A stretch of DNA of 64,000 bases, taken from Cristatella mucedo. Taxonomy: Eukaryota; Bryozoa; Phylactolaemata; Cristatellidae. Numbering within the stretch: the stretch's first letter is position 1; every line of letters begins with the position of its first letter. The position numbers were made by a program, and so were the translations under genes. Positions 33,736 to 45,262 of this stretch are shown piece after piece. The notes beneath the pieces are model-generated. The model saw nothing but the letters and a program-made list of their open reading frames with translations, was not told the DNA's origin and made no database searches. The stretch spans positions 5,211,001 to 5,275,000 of the forward strand of contig WPIO01000011.1 in NCBI GenBank assembly GCA_009760855.2, in the 5' to 3' direction.

Positions 33736-34110
33736 TCGACGTTTGAAAACTTTATTCCCAGATCTAATTTCTGAAGATTCTAGACATTGTAGCCCCAGCT
33801 TTCCTGAATCAAGTCGCTTAGTCTTTCCTCTAACGCACTTGAAATACTGCTTAGCTTCTAGTTGGTGTGCTCGCAAAGCCTGGAACTTACCCGTCAAACG
33901 TCATGACAACCCCTGAGTTTAAGAAATTTTGATATAAGCTGAAAGCACACTGATTCCTCACTACATCTGCTGGGTACATATGAAACGTACATTGTATGCT
34001 CAGGAATGCTAAGACTGTTCAGGTTATTACTAACCATATCTCATGGTCTCTTTTGCGTTGTATGTTAAGTGCCTCACAAGATATTTAACTATGCAAAATG
34101 ACAATAATAA
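33736..34110 (+). mobile_element. LINE I ORF2 C-terminus and 3' end, decayed
   Basis: Broken plus-strand frames resemble SKSLEIPRTNLKSF, KAWNSLP and LKTHLFRTAFSG. The 3' region TTACTAACCATATCTCATGG, then TAAGTGCCTCACAAGATATT, follows. Ends in a poor (ATAA)n tail. Confidence 0.65.
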
Positions 34111-34777
34111 TTCTCATTATAATTTCAGACAAAAAATATGACAATTTGCCTCTAAATTTTCAAGCCACAAGCCAACTACAGCTAGTTACGATATGGTTTC
34201 GAGTATCCGAACAAACTAGCAGACATAATTAAACATTTATAATTTACAATTATACATGGAATTCCAAGCCTAATGCTGCAACATTATGTAAACCATGCAT
34301 GCATTGGAAGTTCAAAGCCTCATCCATCGAAATCCAGGTAAAGAATTTCAAAACCTATTGATTTTAACGTATTGACGGATCGAAGGTGTACGCTAATCGT
34401 AACGGCGTTTCCATCAGGCGTTTCCTCATCCTTTTTCTTGCGGGCTTTTCTTTTCTTACGCTAAACGTCTTTGAGTCCGCTTTGGAGTTCTGCGTCGTGT
34501 CGCGTACCTGCCGTTAGTGAGAATTTCAAAATACAGCGGTTTAAATTGAGGTCAATCGCCTGCTAGCCAAATGCAGCCAGCGAGCAGTGTAGTGGCCACG
34601 GGCTGGGATGATCACCACCAAACGTTACCGCGTCCGTGCCGCCACTATGTCTATTTGCCTCAGCTCTGGAGATCAAATAGACCAACTAGGCACCGGTCTA
34701 CTGGCTCACACATTTTAGGGACCCGCGATTATGCATGGAAATAATATTAATTTGTATCTTGAAAGAGAATATAAATC
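34111..34777. other. No gene recognised
   Basis: AT-rich unique sequence. Confidence 0.5.
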
Positions 34778-34779
34778 TA

Positions 34780-34946
34780 CAGTCGACTTCGCATATAAAA
34801 ATATCGGATATAGGGAAACTCCGCTTATAAGAAATAGCAATCCCGCGATCCAGATTTACTCTAGACATAGTCTCACTCCGCATACGGAAATACTCCGCCT
34901 ATAAGAATGACCATCCCGAGCGTATTCTTTTAAGCGGAGTCAACTG
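34780..34946. mobile_element. MITE of mariner/pogo type, 167 bp with TA target duplication
   Basis: Left end CAGTCGACTTCGCATATAAA, right end (reverse complement) CAGTTGACTCCGCTTAAAAG. These are imperfect terminal inverted repeats, flanked on both sides by TA (34778-34779 and 34947-34948). The interior carries further GCGGAGT / ACTCCGC units (ACTCCGCTTATAAGAAATAG, ACTCCGCCTATAAGAATGAC). No coding capacity. The TA duplication and CAGT(C/T)GACT ends are typical of Tc1/mariner and pogo-like elements. Confidence 0.85.
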
Positions 34947-34948
34947 TA

Positions 34949-35430
34949 TCAGTCCTGATTTTATGCTTTACTTTTCCTGAACATACTTTTCCAAATGCTA
35001 AAAACATCATCTCATTAAAAACGAAAACTTCCTACCTAAGTCTCTACAGAGAAAAGACTGCGAACTGTGTGTACCCACGTATAACTTCTCGAAGTCACGA
35101 GCGCTACTGGTGAATGAACCCTTTCGAAGTTAAAATGACAGAACCAATTTTTATCAATCTTTAGTGACAAAAAATTGATCAGTCTCTATCGATTTTGCCA
35201 TAAGCAAATTGAGGAAAGTGAACACTTAAATTTTTTCAGTTTATTAAAATTAAAATTTTAACTTTTATCGTATACACTAGCGCAGTAAATTAGCCTATTA
35301 AAATGGTTGACCGTTAAATTAAAAAAACGCATTTAGTGATCGTCTGTGAAGGTGGCACCAAAGTTTTAATGCTTAGGGACCACTGCGGGGTTTACTCATC
35401 ACTCACTATATTTTCCATGCGTTCTGCTGC
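34949..35430. other. AT-rich stretch, no gene recognised
   Basis: Nothing supported. Confidence 0.5.
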
Positions 35431-37506
35431 TGCCGCTTGCCAGTGCATCCCTATACTCTTCGCTGCGGTTTCAAGAGAGCTGATGTGGCAAAGTGCGCCG
35501 AATCTCGGTCACTTGGCCCTCCGGCGGTACTCAGTCACATCCAAAATGGCCAACCTCTGCAAAAGGCGTCCTTTCGCGTTCTCACGCGACGTCGGGTTCG
35601 TCGGCCGGCGAGTGCGCGGAAGCGGACCAGCAAGCGACCGGACGGACTGCTTCCAACTCCAAAGACTGTCCGCATGGCCTCCGGTGAAGTTGTCGTTCAT
35701 TATTTGGTAGCGAGTCACTTCTCCGCTGGATCGCAGAGGCGGCTCTACTGCTCGTCGCCAGCAGGAAGGGCTGCACTCCGCTACCACGTGACCTCTCTTG
35801 GCGCGCCTAAGCGGGCTAGCTGCGGTCTCGGGCGACCGAGCTTTTTAGGGTCGCCAAATCGTTGACGCCCTAGCTACCCAGGCCCGAATGCAGCGAGAAC
35901 GCTGCGAGGTCTTCTGTTTTGAAAGCGAACGAGCGAGCGTTCGTCCGAAGGCGTCCGCCGCGCGCCAGCACTGCTGCTGCTGCTGCGCCTCGGAGCGGGA
36001 GCAGGAGAAGGTGCACGTGAGAGAAAATGGCCGCCCGCCGAGCCGCAGCGAACGGGCGAAATAGGCGCGTCACGTTCTCGCCTGCGACTATGGCTGCGGG
36101 GAAAAAAAGCGAAAACACGTCTTTTCACCCTGGACGCGGCGGCCATGCTTATGCCGCCGGGCGACGTGAGTGCGGCGTGCGGTCGCATGCTATTTCGCCG
36201 CGAGCCAAATAAATAACTAAATGTCGCTGCAGTAAAAGAAGTCGCTGACTCGGTCCAAATAGAGCGCGAAAGACAAGCGTGCAGGAAGCCGATGAAGAAG
36301 CGTAGACTTGGACCAGGAACGGAAGTGAAAACGGAGCTCGTAACTGTCGCACCCCGCGCCCAGTTAGTGCTAATTGAATGTTTAGTAAACACTGCACAAC
36401 GCGCTGCATTCCACAAGCTGGGTATTCCGCCAGCTGGCCATCGACGAGCGGCTTCCGGCGGTGGAACACCAGTGATTAGCTCAACGGCATTGCCCAATTT
36501 TGCGCGCGCGCGCTGCCTCAGCCTGACGGACGAGGTCTTCGCGTCGTCGGCTTTTGTACCGCTGCATTCCAGCCAATCAACTAGCTTCGTAAGCGAGTAA
36601 TAGCGCCGCAGCCCAGGCTGCTCGCCGCTACGCAAAACAAAAACTGACCCGAACTTTTCTGCTTAGCTGCGGCGGCGACATGCCTTCGTGGCGGCCGCGC
36701 GGTCGACGATTTGACTGCGGGAGGAGGCCTCTGCAGGACACGCTAGAGTTCGCGGAGGATTCGCGCGCGCGTGCCCGCCACTCTCTGTGACCTCTGACCT
36801 CTTCGGTGGCTCGCTGCAGACTCGCATCGCGTGCCTTCGGGCTCAGTGCGGGGGGGGGGCTGGCTCTTCGAGAAGCATCGAGAAGGGTGGCCCTATAGAA
36901 GGGTCGCACGAGGCCGCACGATTGAAGGCTGGCCGACCGACACACACTGGGGGCAGCCGTTGCCAATATCAGAACGAAATGAAGTTAATCATCGCAAAAA
37001 ACCTTCTCTCGCGCGCGCGCTGCAGAGAAAGACCAGCTTCTCGCCAGGCCGCATCGCTCTCCGAATCCTCCTTCGAGCTAGGGAAGATAGGCCGATGCGT
37101 AATCTTGAGACCACTGAAACGATTTACAAAAGAAAGCCCACGAACCTCGATGGTCAGGTACCTCGACGCGGCAGCCTCGACTTTTCCCGCCATGCCCCAT
37201 GCTCCGCTTATCGCATGTGCCGAATTCTGTGAACATCAGCGTTCAGATCGCTTGAAAAGATTTCGTCGTCGGAGATTGAGACATCCTTTCCCGAGAGTGT
37301 TTGCAACGCGGCTCGCGACGGTAGTCTGTCACCGTCGGATTGGTTTTCCCAGCTGTCAGTGCGTTGTGTCTCGCGAAAACTAGAGACGAACCGAAAAGGC
37401 ACCAAGAGGTAAGCATGCAGACCCGGCGGCGGCCTAGTCAATGCTGCAAACATTTACGTAAACGCATTTTGTGAGCTTCAGCTGACGTGCGGGGTTTTCA
37501 TTATTC

Positions 37507-37509
<3 letters not shown>
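35431..37509. other. GC-rich region, coding status unknown
   Basis: About 2 kb of CpG-rich DNA with open frames on both strands. The longest is 253 codons on the minus strand at 35874-36635. None shows a recognisable domain or balanced composition. It could hold a promoter or GC-rich exons; no splice chain could be supported. Confidence 0.4.

Positions 37510-37569
<60 letters not shown>
37510..37569. repeat. (TG)30 microsatellite
   Basis: Thirty uninterrupted TG units. Confidence 0.97.
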
Positions 37570-37572
<3 letters not shown>

Positions 37573-37590
37573 ACTCTCTTCATCCCGTCC

Positions 37591-37853
<263 letters not shown>

Positions 37854-38721
37854 TCGCGTACCACACTCCTTCGCATTGTCTTTACTGCAAGGAGATGACC
37901 CACGATGTCAACGAAAGTTGTTGTAACGTAAGTTGTAAGTTGTAACTGTATTACAGAAATAAACGTTCTTCACAGCATGCCAGAGCAGACCACCTCTCGA
38001 GTTTGAATCTGCAGCCAATATGAGTTTGACGCCGAATGGCGACTATACTAAAATCTATCCCGTCACAATGCGCAGCCTCTTTATCGGCACGATTAGGAAG
38101 CCGCCCAAACTTGCTCAAATTAGAATCAAAGGCTCGGCGCTCGTCTTTCTCGCCACCAGGAGGCGAGAAAAAGCTGCGCGTCGAAGCTGCCGGTGAGTAA
38201 GACGCGACCGTGAGCAAGCAACGTCTTCACGGTGCGACCTTCAAGATGCGCCTCGATTAGCTCCGATTAGTTTTTGACTCGAGTAGCGCCTCGCTTCTAG
38301 TTCGCCTCCGCTTCGGTTGTCGGAGCCATTTCTTCCGCATTGCGCCGTCCACGACGCCGCCGTCATTGACCGTCTGTCGTCGTCACCTTCGCCTTACAGG
38401 AGTGTGGCAGCCATGCGGAGTAGCGGAGACCTTCGGCGTCGACGTCGGCTCGTGGCGCGTAGCGCTCGTCTCTGCGGACGAGCGCTCTGCGCCGCGTCGT
38501 CGCCTGCATTGTCTCCTCGCATTGACTTACGCACTTGCCGCGATGAGCGCACTTACAAAATGCCGGCCACGTCGGCCATGGCGATCTGCCGCTTCCGCCA
38601 CCGCAGCAGCCCGAGCGTCGCGCGCGGCTGCCTCATGCCGCAGCGGCTACTGAACTCTGCCTGCCGCTAATCCATATTTATCCTGTCCGCACGTCGCTGC
38701 GGCGGGCGATCGCCGACCAGG
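37854..38721. other. GC-rich stretch downstream of the small paralogue at 38722
   Basis: A plus-strand frame at 38317-38670 is open but unrecognised. A possible plus-strand acceptor, CCTTACAG|GAGTG, lies near 38398. Confidence 0.35.
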
Positions 38722-39237
38722 TCACCACGTCTGACGGCAGTCGGCGCGCGCCGCCGCCGCAGCCCGTCTGGACGCCGACGACGACGTCGAGAAGCTGCGC
38801 TGCGAAGCCCACGCACGCGCCGGGGCGCGTCGACAGCTCGAAGACGCTAGCAACGAACGAGAACGAAGCGAGCTCGGCACCGCCGTCGACGCCGGCATAC
38901 GACTCTCCGCCGCCGCCGCCGCATTGCCGGGTCTCTCGCGGCGCCGCCTCGAATCCCGCGAGTCGACGCCGCCTGCGAACGTGGCCCCGCTACGTACCTT
39001 CGCCGACACCTTCTCCTCTTGCTGCGCTTTGCTCTCGGCGGTGGCGTCGTTCGAGAACTCGAGCGCCCACAAATCCGGCGGTTGCTGCATGTACGGGTTT
39101 TCTCCGCGGCATATCCTAACGGCTTCGTGTCCAGGCGAACGTGGCACAGCGTCGAACGGCCATTTTCGCTCGAGATCCGCCGCGTGCACGAGCAGCGGAT
39201 GGTAGCCGTAGACGATCTTCAGAGCGTCCGAAGCCAT
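38722..39237 (-). CDS. Small protein of unknown function with a tandem motif (paralogue 1)
   Basis: ATG at 39237 opens MASDALKIVYGYHPLLVHAA, then EAVRICRGENPYMQQPPDLW. These are two units of the pattern [AV]-[LV]-[KR]-I-x-x-G-x-[NH]-P-x-[LM]. The same architecture is encoded at 60688-61059. Differences fall often at third codon positions (GGA/GGC and GAA/GAG in GENPY), supporting coding on this strand. After about residue 65 the sequence becomes Ser/Arg/Ala-rich. A strong donor-like AAG|GTACGT at 38998/38997 suggests the conserved 80 residues may be a first exon; otherwise the frame runs to a stop at 38722 (171 residues). A TATTTA box lies about 75 bp upstream of the ATG. I do not recognise the family. 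Confidence 0.62.
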   Translation of the reverse strand: MASDALKIVYGYHPLLVHAADLERKWPFDAVPRSPGHEAVRICRGENPYMQQPPDLWALEFSNDATAESKAQQEEKVSAKVRSGATFAGGVDSRDSRRRRERPGNAAAAAESRMPASTAVPSSLRSRSLLASSSCRRAPARAWASQRSFSTSSSASRRAAAAARADCRQTW

Positions 39238-39350
39238 CCCGTCATCGCCGCTCCGTACGTTCGAGTACTGCTGGCTTTGCCGAATCGGCGCTCGGCGGTC
39301 GAACACTCACTAAATACTCGAAAGCTATTGGGAATCCCGCGCATGGAAAT
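39238..39350 (-). promoter_or_regulatory. Putative core promoter of paralogue 1
   Basis: On the minus strand CCCAAT (39328-39333) is followed by GAGTATTTAGTGAG, with TATTTA at 39311-39316, 74-79 bp before the ATG. Similar placement to the TATAAA upstream of paralogue 2. Confidence 0.4.
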
Positions 39351-39803
39351 CGCGCCGCCGCCGCCGGCGCGATTGCGCCACGGAGCTGGAAAAACCCGGC
39401 GGCGTTGTTGTTACACCCAACGGCGAAAACCTAGGAAAAACCCAGCGGCGCCACACCCAGCACCCGGCTCTGTGTCTCGCGGGAGTCGCTTGCGAAGAGG
39501 CAAAGCGCTGAGGCAAAGCGCAGAGTTGCGGCAAGGGTGGCAAGGCTGCCACCCCTCTGTAGAGGTACCTGTGCACCTGGCCTGGTAGTTAGGGAGCTGG
39601 AGTCTGACACCTGTGGTCGGTCGGGCGGCGAGCGGCCATTGCGAGCGGCCCTTTCAGGCGTAGTTTCAGCCAATTTTTGCTTGCCGCAGGCGCTGGAGGG
39701 GAAGCTGCTACGTTACTGCGTCTCCGGCGGCAGCAGAGCTAGTGGAGTCCTGACACGAAGACACGAGCGGGGCGAACGTGTGCGGTGAACGAGACTCTCC
39801 CGT

Positions 39804-39805
<2 letters not shown>
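39351..39805. other. GC-rich upstream flank of paralogue 1
   Basis: No gene recognised. Contains CGCTGAGGCAAAGCGC-like short repeats near 39505-39520. Confidence 0.4.

Positions 39806-39891
<86 letters not shown>
39806..39891. repeat. (TA)n microsatellite, about 86 bp
   Basis: Uninterrupted TA dinucleotides. Confidence 0.97.
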
Positions 39892-39895
<4 letters not shown>

Positions 39896-39914
39896 GAGGC
39901 GCTGTATGGTCAGC

Positions 39915-40032
39915 CAATGCAGTTGAGCCTTGTTTATGTAGCGACAGAAGAGCTTGGATGTCTATCGCTGCCGCTTGCAGCGAGCAATAAAGGATCGCCC
40001 CCACAGCAGGACTCGAACCCACGACCTGTGGG
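39915..40032 (-). mobile_element. SINE-A, partial copy
   Basis: TTTATGTAGCGACAGAAGAG, CTTGCAGCGAGCAATAAAGG, ATCGCCCCCACAGCAGGACT and CGAACCCACGACCTG, in antisense order. The 5' (A-box) end is missing. Confidence 0.82.
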
Positions 40033-40384
40033 TGCTTTGGATGTGAACTCTTTGATGCTCTACGTTTCGGGGGGAAGGACCACACCGTCCAGTCACTACC
40101 CACGATCCCAAGCTGTATTGCCTCACGGGCGGTCGTCCGGTATCTGCTTATTAGAGCAGGGCAGCGTTGGCGGCCTAGTTCCGTCCGAACGTCATAGCCG
40201 CTACGCCCAGTTTGTAATAGCAACTTCTTCCACGCAGAAGGAAGCCAAAGACGGGACGCACACATTGATGTATCACTGCCACTCTGCATTGACAGCCCAC
40301 GATTTTGACGCCTCCGCAGCAGCGGCTTCACACTATTTGGAAATCGAGGCGATTGGCTCTTGGGCTACGACTTCCCAGACTTGA
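40033..40384. other. No gene recognised
   Basis: Nothing supported. Confidence 0.5.
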
Positions 40385-43300
40385 GTAATGCATTGCATCT
40401 CCGTCTGTAACTCCACAAACTCACAAAAGATTGAGTGGGCTGAGCTTTCTACTAACCACTCAAATCCTACGTGGCTTTCAGTACACATACGGGAGCCCAC
40501 CGGCCTGATCTCACGCAACGAAGAGACCGTGTGAAGCATAGCTGAGTCAGTAAGGCAGTCGCGGAAGTGACGTAGCGAGGAAATGGCAGGTCAGGACGTC
40601 GGTAAAAGATGTGCCACAGTCGGCAGCAGGAGATTAAATGCCGTTGAGTAATAACGGTGGGACCGAGCTCCACAGTCTCAAGCCTGCAGAGCAAATGCAT
40701 CTGTTGCCGACGGTCTTTAGGCGTAAGAAAAACAGCTAATTCGTTGTCCGTGGAGGACTTGAGAGCACGAGGAATCTGAAACTGGTGAAGCAGTTCGGCT
40801 GGGTGCAGAAGGCTCCAAGCTATTGTGAATCCAAGCGAGAGAGTGCAAAATAGTCAGCTCTGCGACCATTGATTAAACGAGAGCCATCGCCGCTCCTTCA
40901 GCAAACGCGACATATAGCTGAAGCTCAGAGATTTTTTGACTAACCGTATAGTCCTATTCATTACCAACTCCAGAGGCGTATTGTGGCTTTTTTTGGTAGC
41001 CCAGCCAAAGCATGCATTGCATCACTCGAATCTAGATGGTACTAGGGAGCTAGTGGTAATTGTTTTAGCAAGCCGCCGCTGTAGACAGTCCCTAACATTA
41101 GTCAGGGATCGAATGCGATGGCTATCTGTCGAACCGGTCTCCTTATTGAGGCTTTCAAACGCTACACAGTAATCGAAGAGGACACCTACGTTCTATTCTA
41201 CGATTATAATGGCAGTCGCAGGTGGAGGGCTTAGAGGGTCATTGTGAAAATTTTACTTAGCATCCGTTGATCGAATAGTAGCCAACTCAGTTCTTTCACC
41301 AAAAGAGAAGCATGGCTGAACCCATAGAATTTATAAATATGCCTTTTAGCCATGTTCATCGTCAGTTGCGGAGGCTTAAGCGCTTTGCTCGGTAGTCCAG
41401 CCAAAACAGAATTGCAGTAGCCTACCTAGATGGAACCGGGGAGCGAGTTAAATTTATTGAAAGTAATCGCGGTAGATAGCTCTTAATCTTAGACAGGGAT
41501 CGGACGTGATGACAGCCTGTAGTAGCAGTCTTCTTAATGAAAATTTCAAAATTAAAAGGGTTGTCAAAGAGGCTATCTAAATTTCGAGCACATGGTAATT
41601 TTCGAACAACCAAATCGCTCATTAAGAGAGCATTCTCGTAGTCCAGCCTAACGCTTGGGGCGTCCTATGAGAAGAAGCTCAGTTTGAAGGTCGTTTACTT
41701 TAATGGTATTGGCCCTAAATCCAATTTCGAATGTTTGCAAGGCTAAAATTTAGTATATTGGTCGCTGCAGCAGATTCCGACGGTTTAAACGACAAATAAT
41801 GCTGAGTATTATCAGCATAACAGTGGCAGCCGATTCCATATGCCCGAATCACTTTTTCCCAGAGGTTCAGAATAAATGGAGAACAGCTTAAGACCGAGGA
41901 CAGACCCTCGTGGGACTCTACACGTGGCCGGCCTGGTGGGTAAGAACTGACCCGCAGACGACACGGATTGAACACAACCGGGCAAGTACGATTTTAACCC
42001 AGCCCGAGCCTCGTCTGAAAGACCGATCTTTGTTCGCAATCGCTCCCGTAGGATTTCGGGATCAATATTTTCGAAAGCAGCTAGTAGATCAAGCTCGGCT
42101 AGGGTAGCAACATTGCAGTCATCACTTCTGATTAGCATGTCGTCGGTCACAGTTGGTCACTCGGAGTAGAAAAGTTTCAGTGGCGTGTTGTCGTTTGAAT
42201 GGCAACTGAAATTTCCTGGCGATCCAATATTTGCAATATGTTCTACAAGCTCTTTAGAGGATCTTTTTTCAAAAATCTTTGACAAAAATGACGAAGGGAA
42301 ACTGGGCAAAAATTCACTAAAACTTCTTAATACAATCCAGGCCTTTTAATTATAGCCTGAATGATGGACGATTTGAAGGACTTTGAAAGTTAAGACTACA
42401 GAGGAAATGGCACAGGGGCTTCAAGACTTTAGTGAAGCGGCTACTTCATTAAAAAACCTCGGAAAATCTTTGTAGAAACCTAAAAATTTAAAAACAAGCA
42501 ATACTTTTGTCGGAGGTGGCTTTTTGGAGGCACGACTGTGTGCAATTTTTAACGAAGAATGCAGTAAGCCTATCAGCCTAACCATTAATATCTAGGGAGT
42601 CAGAACTTGAGCTAGCAAGCAAATTATTTAATCCGGCCATGTCGGTACACCGGACTTCGTAAAGTGGCTTAAAAACTATCACTTTACACGATACACTGTT
42701 TGAAAAATGTTTTTTAAATTGAAATTAATCTCCATTATTCTGTGCAAAGACAGATCTGAGCACTCCTGAGGTACAAGTTTACAGCATCAGTGAGAGTATC
42801 GAAGCTGGCGGCGGAATATGGGCGCAGATAAAGAAGACTATATCGCTTAGAAATTTCATGAGTTTTTTAGTGTCAATGCTTTTCAAGTTTCGTCAATGTA
42901 TAAACTCGATGCTGCCCTGATGTGACGGACACGCGAGCATTAAATAAGATTAAACAAAGATCTGAAATGGTCAGCGGGCCCTCAATAAGAAATCCTGAAC
43001 GTGGCCACGTGACATGAGTCGTATGACCAACCTGCTGGGCCAGCCGAAGTTTTCCAGACAGTGAAGAAATGAGTGTCTGATTCCACTGACGGTCGTCAGC
43101 GTGAATGTTTTGTATGTCTCCAGTTACCAATAAACACCTTTCAAGCACTAGTATTTTAGGGAAGAACTCAGAAAACACCGCAAACAAGGCACGGACGGAC
43201 AAAGCGGGATCAGCAGATCACAGCCATGAGAGGCATATTCTTTGATGGAGATCTGACAGAAAACGATTCAAACGATGACCCGTGCGAGAAACTTGTGATC

Positions 43301-43620
43301 TCATAGCCGATCGATTCACGAAGAATGATAGTAAACCCGCCACCCACCTCGTCAATCTAAATGGTCTGAAAGAATGCGAAACCCGGATGGGCTAGTCTAA
43401 GGTACGCAGCCACGAGAGCACGGTGCAATCCATTTTGTAGTCAGCAGAAATGCATCTAGCTTATCATGGGCAACCTGGGATTGCAGATAAGTAGCCCCCC
43501 TTTTTTTAGTTAGCTGACATTTAGCAGGAGGGAATGTGATAGACCGTTATGTGCATCCTGAAGGCCGACTAGAAGGATTTGGGCTGCGGCGGCGAGCGAG
43601 TGCCGAGCGTGAGCATATTC
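40385..43620 (-). mobile_element. LINE II copy 2 (endonuclease to 3' end)
   Basis: The 3' end at about 40385 carries TAATGCATTGCATCTCCGTC. Minus-strand ORF2 C-terminus near 40467-40700 (ITQRHLISCCRLWHIFYRR). RT remnants at 41812-42150 (LDLLAAFENIDPEILRERL, LKSYLPGCVQSVSSAGQ, VPRGSVLGLKLFSIYS). Endonuclease-like GDIQNIHADDRQWNQ and GPLTISDL at 42873-43202. Collinear with 14143-17910. Several stops and small indels. A partial internal duplication of a 3' segment (near 41045 and 41437) may reflect rearrangement. Confidence 0.85.
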
Positions 43621-43670
43621 CAGCCGTTTGCGACAGCAGGTTGAGGTAGATGGTGCATTTACTGACCGGT

Positions 43671-43843
43671 CTAGTACCCATAGGGAAAGTAGTGCCGTAT
43701 TCTGTCTAAGCGAGCCTGAATTTCAATAATGTTTTGCGGCTGAAAGTAGGCAGGCTTGACTGTGGATCTAATGTGGTCGTCTAGTGCAAGGTCACTTTCT
43801 AACAGGACCCTCCGACTTTGTGCAGATGCTACAGGAGATGTGT
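43671..43843 (-). mobile_element. LINE fragment (post-RT region)
   Basis: On the minus strand: RVLLESDLALDDHIRSTVKP, then FQPQNIIEIQARLDRI, matching the segment after the RT in LINE I. Confidence 0.75.
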
Positions 43844-43844
43844 A

Positions 43845-44225
43845 ATGTAATTTAATGCAATGTATCTCCTTCTGTCGCTCCACAAAGCCACAAAGACTAT
43901 GTGGGTGTTACGCAATAGAGTTTCGCTCGGTGCACTTACAGCCCCAGTGGCTTTCGGTACGCCTTCGGTAGCCAACAGACTTCCTCTAATGCAACAACGA
44001 GAAAGTAGGAAGCATAGCAGAGTCAGGAGAGTAGTTGCGGTAGTGATTAACTTAAAAGTAGCAGCTCAGGACGCTGGAAATGATGTGATATAGTCGGCAG
44101 CAGGAGAACAGTAGTCGTTGCGTAAAAATCGTGGAAGCGACTTCCACAGTCTAGAATCTGCAGAGCGAAAGCTTCTGTCACCAACGGTCTTTAAGAAGAG
44201 GATATGCTTGCAGAGCCTAGTATGA
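43845..44225 (-). mobile_element. LINE II 3' end
   Basis: TGTAATGTAATTTAATGCAA tail, then CACAAAGCCACAAAGACTAT, GTGGGTGTTACGCAATAGAG and the LWNSLP-region GGAAGCGACTTCCACAGTCT. Confidence 0.85.
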
Positions 44226-44860
44226 GCTTTAAGCTTTCCAGTTCCTGAGTCACGCTTGGTTTTCTATTAACTATTTAGCCTGTTTTATCATCGTTTAATT
44301 TGAGAACGTTTGCAGTCATATATGTGCAGATGTCTGCAAATACATGTAGCAAGGGAGTTGAGGGAGCTAGACGTGCTGGAGATCTGGGATGGGCCAAAGC
44401 GCAGGTACAGTTGCGTGTCATCTACTAAGAAGTGAAAACCTGGATCGTGCTCGGTGATCACATCGGCAAGAAGGGGAGTATGCATACTGAAAAGAAGCTG
44501 ACCAAGCAAACGTCCCTGGTGACGTACCCCGTACCTAAGTGGTTCTTCAGTTTATCTTCGTCCGCTTACGTCAACACTCCGGAGTCTACCACTGAGATTG
44601 GACCTAAGCCACTGCAGCCCAGTACCGGCGATGCCCAGGCGAGACGAGGGGTGCTCGAGAAGGACTCAATGATCAATAGTACCAAACGCCACCGAAAAAT
44701 TAAGCGAAACAAGTTGAGAGACTTCACAATGGTGCTGCATTTCCGGCCTGCCTGACCTGGCCCAGCCGCTGAAGCGCCACAAGTCCATCGAATGCCACGC
44801 TCGAAAAAGACAGCGATGAGATCCGCTGAGATGATGCCGCTGCAAGACAATGCGAAGCAA
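44226..44860 (-). mobile_element. LINE I reverse-transcriptase fragment
   Basis: On the minus strand: HDPGFHFLVDDTQLYLRFGP (catalytic motif decayed to LVDD), LNSLATCICRHLHI, then AFGTIDH. Matches 55900-56400 in order. Confidence 0.85.
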
Positions 44861-45059
44861 GGGGACGTGGGACTTGGTTGGTCCTCTAGTTTAGTTTGGG
44901 CTTCTGGTCACCGCGTGTCATAGCACCTGCCACCCGTCGAGCACTGAGCAAGGAGAGCACGCAGCAGCAGCGGTCATTGGACAGCAGCCAGCACTCGCCG
45001 CCGCATTCTCTGAGAGATTCATTCACTACTTTCTATCCCGGCTCTTCACATTTCGCCAC
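44861..45059. other. No gene recognised
   Basis: Nothing supported. Confidence 0.5.
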
Positions 45060-45115
45060 ATGTCTAGAACCCACGACCTCGGTCGGCAAAGGCGCGAGCA
45101 TTTTCGTCCCTCGGC
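45060..45115 (-). mobile_element. SINE fragment (B-box region)
   Basis: CTAGAACCCACGACCTCGGT, then CGGCAAAGGCGCGAGCATTT, resembles the antisense of the SINE-B tRNA-like head. Confidence 0.4.
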
Positions 45116-45124
45116 AAAACTCCT

Positions 45125-45262
45125 CTACCGTCAATGTCTGTTGGCTACCGAATGCGTACCGAAAGCCGCTTAGGCTGCGAGTGCGCTATACAAAGCTCTC
45201 CTGCGTAACACCCACGTGGTCTTTGTGACTTTGTGGAGTTACAGATGGAGATACATTTTGAT
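45125..45262 (+). mobile_element. LINE II 3' end, solo
   Basis: CTACCGAATGCGTACCGAAA, GAGTGCGCTATACAAAGCTC, TCCTGCGTAACACCCACGTG and GACTTTGTGGAGTTACAGAT. Confidence 0.88.

Noticed and set aside
35874-36635. 253-codon minus-strand open frame
   Set aside because: No motif, and overlapping frames are open on both strands of a CpG-rich stretch. No splice or start context.
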